Source of the DNA: Vicia villosa
Lineage: Eukaryota > Streptophyta > Magnoliopsida > Fabales > Fabaceae
Direction of reading: 5' to 3'
DNA length: 64,000 nucleotides
Assembly (NCBI RefSeq): GCF_029867415.1
Contig: NW_026705294.1
Span: forward strand, 248,001-312,000
Shown here: piece by piece, positions 47,018 through 59,049 of the stretch
Position numbering within the stretch: position 1 is the first letter of the stretch
Layout: the number at the start of each line of letters is the position of its first letter
Notes under the pieces: model-generated
The model's database searches: none
Seen by the model: the letters and a program-made list of their open reading frames with translations, nothing else
What the model was told of the DNA's origin: nothing
Program-made: the position numbers and the translations under genes

Positions 47018-47113
47018 CTTTCCAATAAGTGTTTCACGTAGCACGGAATAAACCAGAGCTCTTGATGCCACATGTTAGACGCTGGCCTGAGGATCTAGAG
47101 GGGGGGTGAATAG

Positions 47114-48328
47114 TGTTAGAACAAGATTTGTTCTGATCAATATTCTTAGTTTTGATGATAACAAGGATATGAATTTTGTGTGAGATAATGTGGTACTCTA
47201 ATACATTGCAATTTCCATTTCAGGAAATATATAAAGAGTATGCACAAATCAGCGCTCAGAAGCTTTGTCTCAGAAGGTTCAGCATGCAACATCAGAACAT
47301 GGTCTGGCAAGACATCAGAAGATGGTCAAGGCAGAATCAGAACATTGGTCTATGAAAGCATCAGAAGAACTTGAGGTCAGAAGCAGAAGCACTGAAGTTC
47401 TCATGGTATCACGCTCAGAAGCACTTCAAGGTCAGAAGACAAGAAGATGCTATGCACCAAGCTGTTTGACTCTGATGATATTCAAATATTATATTCAAAC
47501 ATCAGTTCAGAAGAAAGTACAGGTGGCAGGCTACGCTGACTGACAAAAGGAACGTTGGAAGCTATTAAAGGCAACGTCAGTAGACACAGCGTGAACAAGG
47601 CTCGAGGTAGTTGACAAAAGCGTGAAACATTAAATGCAAAGCTGTACGGAACACGCAAAGCATTAAATGCGTTCAACGGTCATCTTCTCAAACGCCTATA
47701 AATATGAAGTTCTGATGAGAAGCAAGGTTAACAACTCTGAACCAAATTCTGTGAATATTAACTTGCTGAAACGCTGTTCAATTCAAAGCTCAGAAACTTC
47801 ATCTTCATCAAAGCTCACTACATTGCTGTTGTAATATATTAGTGAGATTAAGCTTAAACGTTAAGAGAAATATCACTGTTGTGATTATAGCTTGTAAGAA
47901 GCATTTGTAATACTCTTAGAATTGATTACATTAATTTGTAAGTAACTAGAGTGATCAAGTGTTGATCAGGATACTCTAGGAAGTCTTAACTTGTGTCTAA
48001 GCAGTTGTAATTAGAGTGATCACGTGGTGGTCAGGATACTCTAAGAAAGTCTTAGCTTGTGTCTAAGCATTTGTTCCTGGAGTGATCAGGTTGTGACCAG
48101 GATACTCTGGAAGACTTAGTCGCGGACTAAGTGGAAAACCATTGTAATCTGTTGCGATTAGTGGATTAAATCCTCAGGTTAGGTAAATCACTCCGCGGGG
48201 GTGGACTGGAGTAGTTTAGTTAACAACGAACCAGGATAAAAATAACTGTGCAATTTATTTTTATCGTTCAAGTTTTTAAGACTACACTTATTCAAACCCC
48301 CCCTTTCTAAGTGTTTTTCTATCCTTCA
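47114..48328 (+). mobile_element. Sirevirus-type LTR, plus strand (1215 bp)
   Basis: Starts TGTTAGAACAAGATTTG and ends TATCCTTCA. The primer-binding site TGGTATCAGAGC follows at 48331-48342. A TATA box (CTATAAATATG, about 47696) sits mid-LTR. The upstream half has about ten scattered CAGAAG words (47264-47515). The downstream half has three tandem units of about 65 bases starting GAGTGATCA at 47949, 48014 and 48080. It belongs to a different family from the neighbouring element and truncates that element's 5' LTR. Its own 3' LTR is absent from the window. Confidence 0.85.
47949..48136 (+). repeat. Three-copy tandem repeat in the LTR
   Basis: Units of about 65, 66 and 57 bases, each with GAGTGATCA...CAGGATACTCT...AGTCTTA, in the transcribed part of the LTR. 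Confidence 0.85.
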
Positions 48329-48414
48329 ATTGGTATCAGAGCGCCGGTTCTAAGGTGCAAGCACTTAACCGTGGTTAGAAAAGATTCAGGAAGAGAAAAA
48401 CGCTTCAGTAAAAG

Positions 48415-48795
48415 ATGGCTGGTGAAATTCCAACAAATTCAACTCCATCTACATCTGGCTCTGCTGAGCAATACAATGGTAACAATGGTTATACTAGACC
48501 ACCAATATTCGATGGTGAAAACTTTGAATATTGGAAAGATAAACTGGAAAGTTACTCTCTTGGTCTAGATGCTGATCTATGGGATCTTCTGCTGGATGGT
48601 TACAAACATCCTGTTAAAGCTACTGGTGTAAGGCTCACGAGAAGCGAAATGAATGATGATCAAAAGAAAGATTTCAAGAATCATCACAAATGCAGGACTG
48701 TTTTGCTGAATGCTATCTCTCATGCTGAGTATGAGAAGATATCTAACAGGGAAACGGCCCATGACATATATGAGTCCTTGAAGATTTTAAGGTAA
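48415..48795 (+). pseudogene. Sirevirus-type Gag, N-terminal fragment
   Basis: Frame MAGEIPTNSTPSTSGSAEQY, then RPPIFDGENFEYWKDKLES and CRTVLLNAISHAEYEKISN, the standard N-terminal Gag of this lineage, 85 bases after the primer-binding site. It ends at KILR, after which the sequence becomes that of an unrelated DUF4283 gene, so the rest of the element was deleted or replaced. Confidence 0.85.
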
Positions 48796-48796
48796 C

Positions 48797-49320
48797 AGAG
48801 AAATTTGGGAAAGATGTAGAGAATAAAGAGACAAAGGACCTCACGAAATCTACTGATTTGGAGAATGACTGAGAAGGCGTTGAGGAGCCGACAAAGAAAT
48901 TATGGGTTATTGTGATTAGTGGCAAGAGAATCCCAGAAATTGGTCGAGATATAAAGTTCATTTCCCCTATGTATGGATGGTGATCTCCAAGTGGAGAGTG
49001 AGCAAGATGATGTTAAGGAGGAACTAGAATATTGGGATGCTACTCTCATCATGTATGCGTTAGGAAAGGACATGTGTATGCACGTTGTGAAATAATTCAT
49101 GACCAAAATGTGGAACTTTATACAACTCCCAAACATATACTATCATGACGAGGGTTACTTCTGGTTGAAGTTCAAGACACAACAGGATAGAGATACAGTC
49201 CTTATCAAAGGCCCTTACGCCATCTTTAATGTCCAAAGAGATAATTTCCAAACATATACTATCATGACGAGGCTTTGGTCTTGTCCGGATCAGAAGCGTG
49301 GCTTGGATTCTAGATATTGA
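48797..49320 (+). pseudogene. DUF4283-type gene relic (LINE ORF1-like)
   Basis: Pieces in shifting frames read KLWVIVISGKRIP, VKEELEYWDATLIMYALGKD, KMWNFIQLPNIYYHDEGYF and KFKTQQDRDTVLIKGPYAIF. This matches the DUF4283 domain found in plant LINE ORF1 and domesticated zinc-knuckle proteins. Stops near 48960 and 49092 and a frame change near 49010 break it. A short internal duplication (CCAAACATATACTATCATGACGAGG at about 49131 and 49250) disrupts the end. Confidence 0.75.
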
Positions 49321-49329
49321 ATCGGAAAG

Positions 49330-49824
49330 CGGCGAAACTTTAGGTTCACATATGGTACCACATGCATTGAGTCACATTTATTACATTCGAGTCACATTGT
49401 GTGTTATCTGATGGTTTTGAATCAATGTGATTTGCTTTGCGTGAAACTTGATATATGGTATATGAATGCATGTTTTGAGGAGAGTGATGAAATTGTGAAA
49501 TGTATTCTTGTTGTGTTTTGTGTTTCCCATTAATATGTTTATCTATAACAATTTGAATTCTCACCCTTCTGTTTCAATGATGTTCATTGTGACATCGTGC
49601 AGGTTCGGACGAGTAGTGAGCTTGTCCATAGATTTAACCGAGGAGCTTATGAGTTTGTTGTTTGATTAGTTAGCGAGTCATATGCTCTGATCATGTGATA
49701 TTTAGGAGGGGATTTTTATTTGAACTTATGCTTGTGTTTGAATATTGTTATCTTGTTGTATTTGATTTGATGTTTGGATATATGTCTTGAGGGCTATGAG
49801 GCCAAATGTTGAATTCATATGATA

Positions 49825-49923
<99 letters not shown>

Positions 49924-49981
49924 GTGTGTGTGTGTGTGTGTGTGTGTTGAGGGCTATGAGGCCAAATGTTGAATTCATATG

Positions 49982-50040
<59 letters not shown>
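49330..50040 (-). mobile_element. Gypsy-type LTR fragment (TGTAACACCC family)
   Basis: From 49721 it matches 22611-22735. The part near 49350 (TGGTACCACATGCAT) matches, inverted, the plus-strand LTR near 52715. It degenerates into microsatellites: (TG)n 49826-49847, (TA)n 49848-49921, (TG)n 49924-49947, (TA)n 49986-50040. The phrase GAGGGCTATGAGGCCAAATG is duplicated around them (about 49788 and 49948). Confidence 0.6.
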
Positions 50041-50043
<3 letters not shown>

Positions 50044-51030
50044 GGCGACTCAAGTGAGAACACTTGGTTATAATGAGAAATGAGAACAATCAATTATAGC
50101 CCTTAGATTTTATTAAATGAAATTTGTGGTATATATTATATCTTACTTAAAATAAACATGCGACTAAATAATACACACAATCATTTTTCTCAAATCTCAA
50201 TTAATTAAAGAATCTCTTATGAATAAAATTTAATATTTCTTTCTCTAAGATATTTATATTTAGTATTTGTTAAACATTAATTATAAAATTTTTTAATAAA
50301 GTAAAATTACATAATTTCAAAATAAAATTCTCAATAATGAGTTTATAAAAATTTATTTACTATAATTTGAAATTTTAATATTTTTTAAAAATCTAAAGAG
50401 AAAAAGGATAGAAAAAAAGATTAAAATGTCTTATTCAAATTTTAATAAGTATCAATTTAAATTATTTATTTTAAATTTAAATTGCAATCTCGTTTTAATT
50501 TCAATTCATATAATCATCAAAAAAATTCAACTCAAGTATATTTTTTTTCTAACCAAATATTTGTAATGCTATGAAAATTATATTTTACAAAAACGTTAAA
50601 ATAAGAAATCTTTAATATATGCTAGTTTTGATAGTGTTATTTATTTTTAATAGTACTGCATTTTAAATTTTGTAAATATGAATATTATAGAGATAGTTAT
50701 ATCAAATTTTGTTATAAAATTGTTTTAACAATATCACTATTTTTATGATATATATTCGTTTGTTATAAATTTTTTTAAAAACTACGAATTTTTTAGCATC
50801 ACATCTCTTCGGACATAGAAAAAAATTTTAATTTATTTAAAAGAAATAATCATTAAAATTAAATTTAAATATTTTTATCTTTTTTCTAAGAATTTTTTAA
50901 AAATTATAGTGAAAATATTTTCATAAAAATCATTATTGAAAAATATTTTATTATAAAAATTATAAAATTTTAGTTCTAAATAATTTTTTATAATTTAAAA
51001 TTAAAATTATTTAAGAAAGAAATATTTAAT
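50041..51030. other. AT-rich sequence with a possible small-element end
   Basis: Starts GGGGGCGACTCAAGTGAGAAC after a TA tract, a terminal-looking word often seen in small legume elements. No matching second end was found. The rest is AT-rich without coding potential. Confidence 0.35.
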
Positions 51031-52148
51031 TAGGGTTTTCAAACAACAAAACCCTATATCCTTCAACCAAAGTTCAATCATTTAAAAACAATTAATGGGC
51101 CTCTCTTTGAGTATAAGTCCCAACCCCCCTTTCAGTTCAATTCAATTTCATTTCAGTTCAGTTCAATTAAGTTCAATCCAACTTCAATTCAATTTCAGTT
51201 CAGTTAAATATCAAAATTCAAATTTCTTTCAACTATTTTTTCATAAACAGTAAAGTGTTCATATGAACCCTTTTGTTTTGGTACATACTTGTCTGTTTTA
51301 AAACCTTGTCTTCTGTACAAAATTCTCTCACCTGTTTTAAATCTCTGGTACTAGGAGGGGCATTATTCCCTGTGAAACTGCTCTTAGACCTTTGGGCCCC
51401 TATTCTGAGGTATAAACTCCCAAACTTCAATTATTCTGTTTTCAAACTTTTAAGCTGTTTTTTTCAATTCAAATCTTCAAATTCAAACATTCAACTGTTT
51501 TCAATAAGACATTCATCTGTCTTTCAAATAAAGCATTCAACTGCTTTTCAATAAAACATTCAACTGTTCAATAAGGCTCTGTACATACATCCTAGGCCTC
51601 TTCTTCATCCTGGTACATTTTTACAAGCTTTCATTTACTGCTTTAAATACTTTGTTCAATATAACCTGTTAATATATACTGTTTAAATCTTCATCAGAGA
51701 AAAACCGTAGGACAGATAAACATGTATATATATTATAGGACTATGACCAAGGATTGAGGATGACTTCCCGGTGAAGACTCTTTTCTAATAGAATAACATA
51801 GATTCTTACCTCAAGATGAATTATTCCCGGTGAAACATCTTAAAAAAGCCTTAGATCAACAATAAGGCACATCCACCCAAGAGGAATTATTCCCGGTGAA
51901 ACCTCTTACCCCCTGCTTAAAGCCAAGTTAGACAAGCCAACGTAGCTTTCTCTTGTGCTATAATAAGGACCCTCGATTAGCCTCCTCTTGGGATTACAAT
52001 GCAAGGACCCTCAGGATTCCTAAAAGCATAGACAATAGAAAGGTTCCCGTAGAGTACTACGGATACTTAGGGTGCTAATATCTTCCCCTAGTATAACCAG
52101 CCTCCCGGATCCCAGAAAACTCTATTAGGTGAAATCCCCACACCTAAG
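51031..52148 (+). mobile_element. Ogre/Tat-type LTR fragment (copy C)
   Basis: Nearly identical to 27310-28475 of copy B, including the TTCAA array, the CTGTTTTAAATCTCTGG block and the TTCCCGGTGAAA landmarks. It ends at CACACCTAAG, where a TGTAACACCC LTR begins; copy B continues past this point, so copy C is cut by that LTR. Confidence 0.7.
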
Positions 52149-53334
52149 TGTAACACCCTTCTAAACCCCGCGGCAATTTTAATAATTAATCAGAGTAAAA
52201 ACATATGCACAAGGGTGCCACAATTATTTAAAATAAATAAATCAACTAAGGTCAAAGTCATGCTTCATTAGGAAACGGTTCACCAAAACATAATCATGTT
52301 TATCACAGCGGAATACTAAACATCATCAAATACAACCAAATGGAATCATATTTCAACATCAATTAAAATGGATAAGTTCATAAAAACTTCTACAACTATC
52401 GTTCCCCAGTGTTACAGATCAGAGCATGACCGACACGACCCAACATAAACGGATAAACTCTATGAGTCATCCTCACCAAGCACTAATGCCGCTACTCCTC
52501 AATCTGAAAATGACAACATGTAAGGGTGAGTCTCATTCTCAATTAGTAAATATTATGCAATTCATAAGCAACAAGCATCATAATATACCATTCACCCAAT
52601 TATACATATTCAGATTCACATCCATTATTAATTCACACAATAATAGATTACAACACATACTACAGAAATCCATACAATCATATTATGACAAAATGCATAT
52701 GACACAACTGACACTATGCATGTGGTACCAATAAACCGTGGAATCAATCCACCTAACCGATCTACGCCTCATCGAGATACGACCCACCGACACAATTTCC
52801 ACACAATGGGAAATATGTCCACCAACGATCCAAACATCACCGGGATCCAACATCAATGCATATGAATGAATGAAACACATATAACATACTTAAAACACAC
52901 TAAATCACGATGAGCAACTCATCTCAACACCACATCACCGAATAAGTATGTACATGTTTTCAACATCATTCAAATAGTCATGCATCCATCACAATCATAA
53001 TAACAAATCACAACCAATTCATCATCACATCAAACACATTGTCACACCTATCTCATATGCACACAATGTTCAATTCTCATCAAGTAATTAAATCGAGTTT
53101 TTAAAGAAATAAGGTCGGATAATACCAATATTCATCGTTCATCATATAAAACATTTAATTACTTGCACAACGCCCAAAATGGCACTAAGAAATGATTCAC
53201 GGATCAAAAGATACGTTATTTTGAAGTTTGGAAAATTTTACACACAGCAAGATTCGCTCAGCGGAGCAAGGCAGAAGCGAAATCCTTCAGACCTCCGCTC
53301 AGCGGACCTCAAGCGACGTCAAACAAAAGCTATA
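52149..53334 (+). mobile_element. Gypsy-type LTR (TGTAACACCC family), plus strand
   Basis: Starts TGTAACACCCTTCTAAACCC at the junction with copy C. Parts match the minus-strand fragments at 22611-23003 and 49330-49720. It stops near 53334 where the F-box duplicated unit begins. The word GCTCAGCGGA occurs twice near the end (about 53256 and 53306). No internal region is present, so it is a truncated or solo LTR. Confidence 0.6.
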
Positions 53335-53519
53335 TATGATATTTACGTGTATGAGTTAAATATGAGTTTAATCTTTACAAAAATACTAATTTTTAATTTT
53401 TCATCTTAATTTTCCTTTTAATATGAGTTTAATACCGTTACTCCTAAATTTGAAAAAACAATGCATTTTGTTATAAGTTTATTAGGGTTTAACGTTCAAC
53501 TCTCCGAAAAACAGACTGA

Positions 53520-54638
53520 ATGAATCTCCTAACTCCATCTCACTCGCGACTTACTCCCATGAAGTCATTGCCGCCGGCATTCGTTCCCGATGAACTCGTT
53601 ACAGATGTGTTATCACGTCTTGCATTAAAGCCGCTTATGCGATTCAGATGTGTGCGTAAGTCATGGAATTCACTCATCTCCGATCCCACCTTCGTTAAAT
53701 TAATCCTTCATAGATCTTCACAATATGATTATTTCACGCTTGTAAGTGCTATTGATTTTAGTGTATCATCCTTCACCTTTTATCCTTTCTTAAAAAACTT
53801 TCCAATCAGTTTCACCCTTCCTAAGGAACCTTACTATCAATTAAATAATGCTGTTGGCTGTTGCAATGGATTGCTATGTATGGTAGGCTCTTCTTGGCTT
53901 AATGGGAATATTGAGAGCTGGTTTTGCACTTGGAATCCGATCACAAGGACAATGTCACCAAGATTTGGTTCTTTTTACGACGATCTAACTACCCGTTTTA
54001 ATTTCACTTTTGGTTGTGATAAATCAAACAACACATATAAGGTGGTGACGGTAACGAGAACAAATGTTAGGGTTTTCAGTTTGCTAGATAATGCTTGGAG
54101 AGATTTTCAAACTCCTATCGGGGCTCATTATTTTCCAATGACGAAGGTTGTGTATATGAATGGTAGTGTTAATTGGTTAGCGTTTCACCATCACTTTGGT
54201 CCTACTGACAAGCCATCTTTGATTATTTCACTTGATTTGGGTACCGAGACACATACTCAGTTCCGGCCTCCTCGGGGTTTGGATATAGGATCATTTGTTA
54301 CACCAAATCTAAGTGTGTTAAATGGCTCTCTTTGTTTTTCTCATGATTTCCAACAAACTCATTTCCTTATATGGAAAATGAAGGAATTTGGAGTTGAAGA
54401 CTCTTGGCCTCAGTTCCTCAAAATTAGTTATAATAATCTCAAAATAGATTATCCGGTTAATAGATTCAACGTTTGTTTGTTACCGTTATGTTATTCGGAG
54501 AAGAATGACACACTATTATTGAAATACGAAGAAGGATCAATTCTCTATTATGGGAAAGATAACACACTAGAGAAAATTAGTGGCCCTTGGTTGTACACTT
54601 GCACGAATTATGTTGAAAGTTTGGTATCCTATTGTTGA
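53520..54638 (+). CDS. F-box/FBA-type protein, intact (372 aa)
   Basis: Duplicate of the gene at 32570-33682, with flanks alike from about 53335 to 55467. F-box at about 22-66 (VPDELVTDVLSRLALKPLMR, FRCVRKSWNSLISDP) and the same FBA motifs (TWNPITRTMSPRFG, FTFGCDKSNNTYKVV, YSEKNDTLLLK). As a presumed SCF receptor it would bind SKP1-like proteins through the F-box; the target is unknown. Substitutions cluster in the FBA half as well as the F-box, without stops, so both copies look functional. The 5' flank here is an LTR instead of the MULE seen at the other copy. Confidence 0.93.
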   Translation: MNLLTPSHSRLTPMKSLPPAFVPDELVTDVLSRLALKPLMRFRCVRKSWNSLISDPTFVKLILHRSSQYDYFTLVSAIDFSVSSFTFYPFLKNFPISFTLPKEPYYQLNNAVGCCNGLLCMVGSSWLNGNIESWFCTWNPITRTMSPRFGSFYDDLTTRFNFTFGCDKSNNTYKVVTVTRTNVRVFSLLDNAWRDFQTPIGAHYFPMTKVVYMNGSVNWLAFHHHFGPTDKPSLIISLDLGTETHTQFRPPRGLDIGSFVTPNLSVLNGSLCFSHDFQQTHFLIWKMKEFGVEDSWPQFLKISYNNLKIDYPVNRFNVCLLPLCYSEKNDTLLLKYEEGSILYYGKDNTLEKISGPWLYTCTNYVESLVSYC

Positions 54639-54640
54639 AA

Positions 54641-55022
54641 GTAAGTTCTTCTACCACAATGTACTTCTCTCAAATTTATTTACTTGACGGTTTTGATTGT
54701 ATTGTTGAGTGATTGTGTATAATGGTTTGACAACTTTTGAATCAAATGAATTCATTTCACTCTTTTATTTATTTTATATTAAAAGATAGATTTTCTTAAG
54801 ATAACTCTCCTAAAGGATACTCATTTTGTATGAAATTTTCTTTATTTGGATTGTCTTGACAAGTTAAAATGAAATTGAAAGCAGATAGCATGAAACTATT
54901 TAATGAGCAATTGCTTCACATATCAATAAACTTTGACAATTTTTTAAAGTTCTAAATTTAAGTATGAAGTTATTTTTTGCTGACTAATATATGTTGAATA
55001 CTGTTGTTCGGATTTGTTACAG
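54641..55022 (+). other. Likely 3'UTR intron of the F-box gene
   Basis: GTAAGT starts two bases after the TGA stop; the acceptor TTTGTTACAG ends at 55022. The same arrangement occurs downstream of the duplicate at 33691-34054. Splicing inferred. Confidence 0.55.
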
Positions 55023-55467
55023 GTTCTTGATTCATTTTGGATTACTTCTATATAAGGAAAATAGACAACTTCAACATGGCCCGAATGCAAGTCGATACCT
55101 CTCTGCCAAGCTGACAGGCTAACAACACAAGGCATTTTGTCTGCAAATTCTCAGTCTTAAGTAGATGTTATTTTATTTTTCTAGAGTAGATGTTAGAACA
55201 AATTATGCCTTTTTAATTTCAGTTCTCTTTGCATTTCCACAACAGTCTATGTTTTGTTTTTGTTTGGTCTTTGTACTTGGTATTTACTAATAATGTATAT
55301 GCTTTGTTTTCTTTCAAAATATAGTATATGATTATGATATTTAGTTTGTTGTCATGAAAAGCTGACGTTAAGATTTAATTTGCTTTGGTGCAAAAACAAA
55401 TACTTTGATGAAGGTTTTGAAATGATTTTTCTCCAAAAGTTAGAATCAGTTATCTGTTTGATAAATC
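55023..55467 (+). other. Duplicated 3' flank of the F-box gene
   Basis: Homologous to 34055-34475, with CAACATGGCCCGAATGCAAG in common, up to the hAT insertion point. No further gene. Confidence 0.6.
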
Positions 55468-56309
55468 CAGAGCCGGCCCTAGGGGTAGGCAAACTAGGCC
55501 TTTGCCTAGGGTCTCTAAATTTCAATTTTTTTAAACCCTTATATTCAATGGCAGTTTGTTGTAAAAAGACACTTCAGTAACATTCAATCGTCATTATTTG
55601 TGTTACTATTTTGGCCTTTCTCAATAAAGTGGTAATAAATAAGTTTAATATACTATTTTTAATTCTATTGCATCTCTCTGCTGTAATTATTTGGCTTACT
55701 AGTATTATTTTATATCATCAATTTGAATAAATCTATCAACTATTAATTGTATTATTTCATAATATTAATTTATATAAATCTCCTATATCCATTATTTGTA
55801 TTTTTGATGTCAATAAATTTATCTATTACTTTGTATAAAATATTATTCTTAAAGTCATAATGTCAAAAAAATTGATATCTTCCACGCATATTTATATGAA
55901 AGTATTATTCGTAAACAAAAATAATTTAATGAAATTATTATCAAAAACATTATAAAATTTTCAAAATTCATTTTAAACTCATATATAATATACTAAAACA
56001 ATATTTCATTCTATAGCATATTTGAACATTGTAATAGTACTTTTTATTTTATGTTTAATAATAATATATAAAAATCTACTGATATTGAAATTAAAATATT
56101 TTTATCTAGGTCATTCAAATATACTGGCAAATAGAATTGAATGGTTTAAGGATAATTATCCAAATACTAAAATAATACAACAATTAATATAAATTTTAAA
56201 AAATGTGAGGCATTAAGAGAATAGAAGCAACTCTTAGATTTGAAACTTTTATCCACCAATCAACTCTAATTATATAAATAGACTTGATTATTTTAAAAAT
56301 ATCTAATTG

Positions 56310-56563
56310 TGTTATGAATAATAGTAAATAGATGTGGATGTTCATTTTCCCCAATCTTTCTAAATTCCTTAACTCCTATAAATTAAGTTCCTAACCTTTG
56401 TGTATTCCTTGAGTTAATGGTTGTTATTGGTCATGTACTATAAATATGGATCATGTTGCAATGTTAAGGTAACTTGAAAGATGATAATACAATATTACTT
56501 TTTCTCTTCTTTTCTCTCATTCATCTCTCCTTCATCTATATTGTTTTGGTTAATTTTATAACA
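56310..56563 (+). repeat. 5' LTR of the copia element
   Basis: 254 bp, TG...CA, with TATAAATA at 56439-56446. Confidence 0.92.
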
Positions 56564-57738
56564 CGTTATCAGCACGATACTCTACAACGCGAGTAATGAT
56601 ATAGCCAGGTTCTACGTTTTTTCCTAATCTTAATATATTTGAACCAATATAATATAACTCATGATTTCAGCTGTTCATTTCCCTCCCCCTAATATTGGGA
56701 AAATTAATTTATCAAGTGATAATCAGCCTACTGGGCTACAATCAAGTATTTGATTATTTGCTCAAATTATATCCTCAAAATTGAGATTCATATTAATTAT
56801 ATTTTTACAATATTCTTTCGTGACTCATCTTAATGTATTATATTGGAGCAATTGAAATATACACAACACATCCAAATGTTCACTTAGATGAGAAATATTA
56901 GAATAAATTAGGGAGGACTAAGATATAGTATCTTGTTGGCTTAATGCGAATAAATATCTTAATATCATACTTTGGGTGTTTCAAATATATAATTTAGAAT
57001 TGATGATCTCATAAGTATCAACCATATAATTAAATTTAGACGTCTAAAGAATGGATCTTCGGGTCCATTTTCTTTTTATGAACATATATTACATGATATT
57101 CAATATCAATTTTAATAATATATGTGATACTTATACAGAAATTTCTAAAAAATCCAGAAAACAAGATCTTAGTCTAATTAGTTGAGAAAATAATTTCACA
57201 AACTTCTGGTTGTGAGTAGAGACATATGCATGATAGTTTAGTCGATGCAACAATTAATGTCATAAAAACGTAATTTCTCAAATTTTTATTTTCCTTTAGA
57301 AACACACAAATATTGACTGGATTGAATAAACTTCTGGTTCTTCAATATAAATTATTCGCATCATATTATATCCGAGATGACCCAATCGGTTTTATCAACG
57401 ACAAATTTAAGTGTAATTTGTAAACTACTGGTTTACAATGACATGTGCTTCAATTGTACTAATATAAGTGTAGTACAAGCCCGGGAAAAAACGGTAGCTT
57501 TTCTATTACACATTTTTTGTCCAAATTGTGTTGTGTAATACAAAGATATTCGATACCTCCAATATAAGTCAAAACCAATATAATAGTATCTCCGTATTAA
57601 ACACTTTAATCAAACACATTCATATGAACATATTATCATATAATTATCAAACAATTACCCCTTATAAAATTAAACATATTTAATCATACAATATTATATC
57701 ACTAAAATTATATCATCATATAATTAATTTTTTTTACT

Positions 57739-58224
57739 ATCCTTCAGGGATGGATAAGTTCTTCAAGAACTATAAAAATAATTTATTTTTCTATCCTTCA
57801 GGGATGCTTGATAAGTTCTTCAGGAACTATATGAAAAATTTGTTATAAACAATAATCTATAAAAAAATATGACCATCCTTCTGAGATGCGTTAAAATTAT
57901 TTGTGTCATTTTTCTGGAATGACAATCTTTTAATGAGCATATTACAAATTATGAATTTTTTGATCAATACAAAAAAAAAATTATGAGATCCTTCTGGGAT
58001 TCAATAATATTATAGATGCGCCCTTTTAAATGTGATTGAACGTTGAATTCTTCTGGAATTCATCAATTATTTATAAACACAATATTCGATTAAACTCAAT
58101 CTTTGAATAATAATTTGGAGATAGTTTAATAATAATAATCTTTAGTTCTACAAATATCACATCACAAACTATTTCCATAAACAACGGTCAAGAAAAATTA
58201 TTCTTTGTGCAATCCTTCAGGGAT
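57739..58224 (+). repeat. Series of mini-hairpins with a TTC[A/T]G loop
   Basis: Short inverted repeats around TTCAG, TTCAA or TTCTG: ATCC-TTCAG-GGAT (57739-57751, 57793-57805, 58212-58224), GTTC-TTCAA-GAAC (57758-57770), AGTTC-TTCAG-GAACT (57814-57828), CATC..GATG (57874-57888), GTCATT..AATGAC (57905-57923), ATCC-TTCTG-GGAT (57988-58000), TGAATTC-TTCTG-GAATTCA (58044-58062). Stems differ but remain paired. They lie in the non-coding interior of the copia element. Confidence 0.7.
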
Positions 58225-59049
58225 GCTTGAATATTAAATTAACACTTTTATGTGTTAAAATTCAATTCCGGGAAAACATATAGAAATAAATTATTGTCTT
58301 GATCCTCGTACAAATCAATATGAACCAAAAGTTCAAAATATTATTCATTTGCAAAGTTTATGAAATAAATTATCAGCTGATAATACTCCACTCAAAGTGG
58401 ATTTCCTATTGGATAATATAATATTGCAAATGAGTTGTAGCTGCGCCTGAAGCGTGGTATGAAAGTCGGTTCCAATGTTTAAAATCCTCTACTAAGAAAA
58501 GAAACTAAAGATGACCCAAGTGAGGATATGAAAATGCTAAGAACACTTTGATCTAATTTAATTTTCAGTTCCAGAAAAACAAATCAAGTACTTGAAATAT
58601 GAAATAAAGAGATCTCGATAAATTATGTCATGGATGAAATGGAATGGAACCGGATTTGAGATAACTAAATAAAGTCAATATTGACAATGTCTTTGTATAC
58701 AATATAACGCTAAAAGTGATCAATGATAACGAGGATCATGAGTCAAAGTCTATTAAAGATTAGAGACTAAGTGAGAATTGGCCAAAATAAATATATTCAA
58801 TTGAATAAGAATTAAACTCACTTTACAAGTGACTCACTTTTGGACCTGTAGTCCGAACACCTCATGGTGTGAAACTAATTGGATATAAATGAGTTTTTGT
58901 GAAAAAAAAATAAGAATGATATGAAGTTTGATTTATTGCTCAATGATTTTCACAAAGACCTAAGATTGATTTTGATAAAACATATTCACCTGTAGTGAAT
59001 TCAATTGATTTTTGATAATTAATTAGCCTTGTAACACATGAAGGGCTTA

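Larger units (their letters stand above)
40878..47113 (-). mobile_element. Pol-less (non-autonomous) Sirevirus-type copia element
   Basis: Reading on the minus strand: an LTR end ...GCGTCTAACA (47073), a primer-binding site TGGCATCAAGAG (47070-47059, similar to the initiator-Met tRNA site), gag, about 1 kb without recognisable coding, an extra ORF of 501 residues, purine-rich tracts, then a complete LTR (42370-40878). Integrase, RT and RNase H are missing. Only 41 bases of the upstream LTR remain because another Sirevirus LTR begins at 47114. Movement would require pol from a related element. Confidence 0.82.

Noticed and set aside
50041..50140. Helitron end
   Set aside because: GGGGGCGACTCAAGTGAGAAC looks terminal but there is no TC start, no CTRR hairpin end and no partner terminus.
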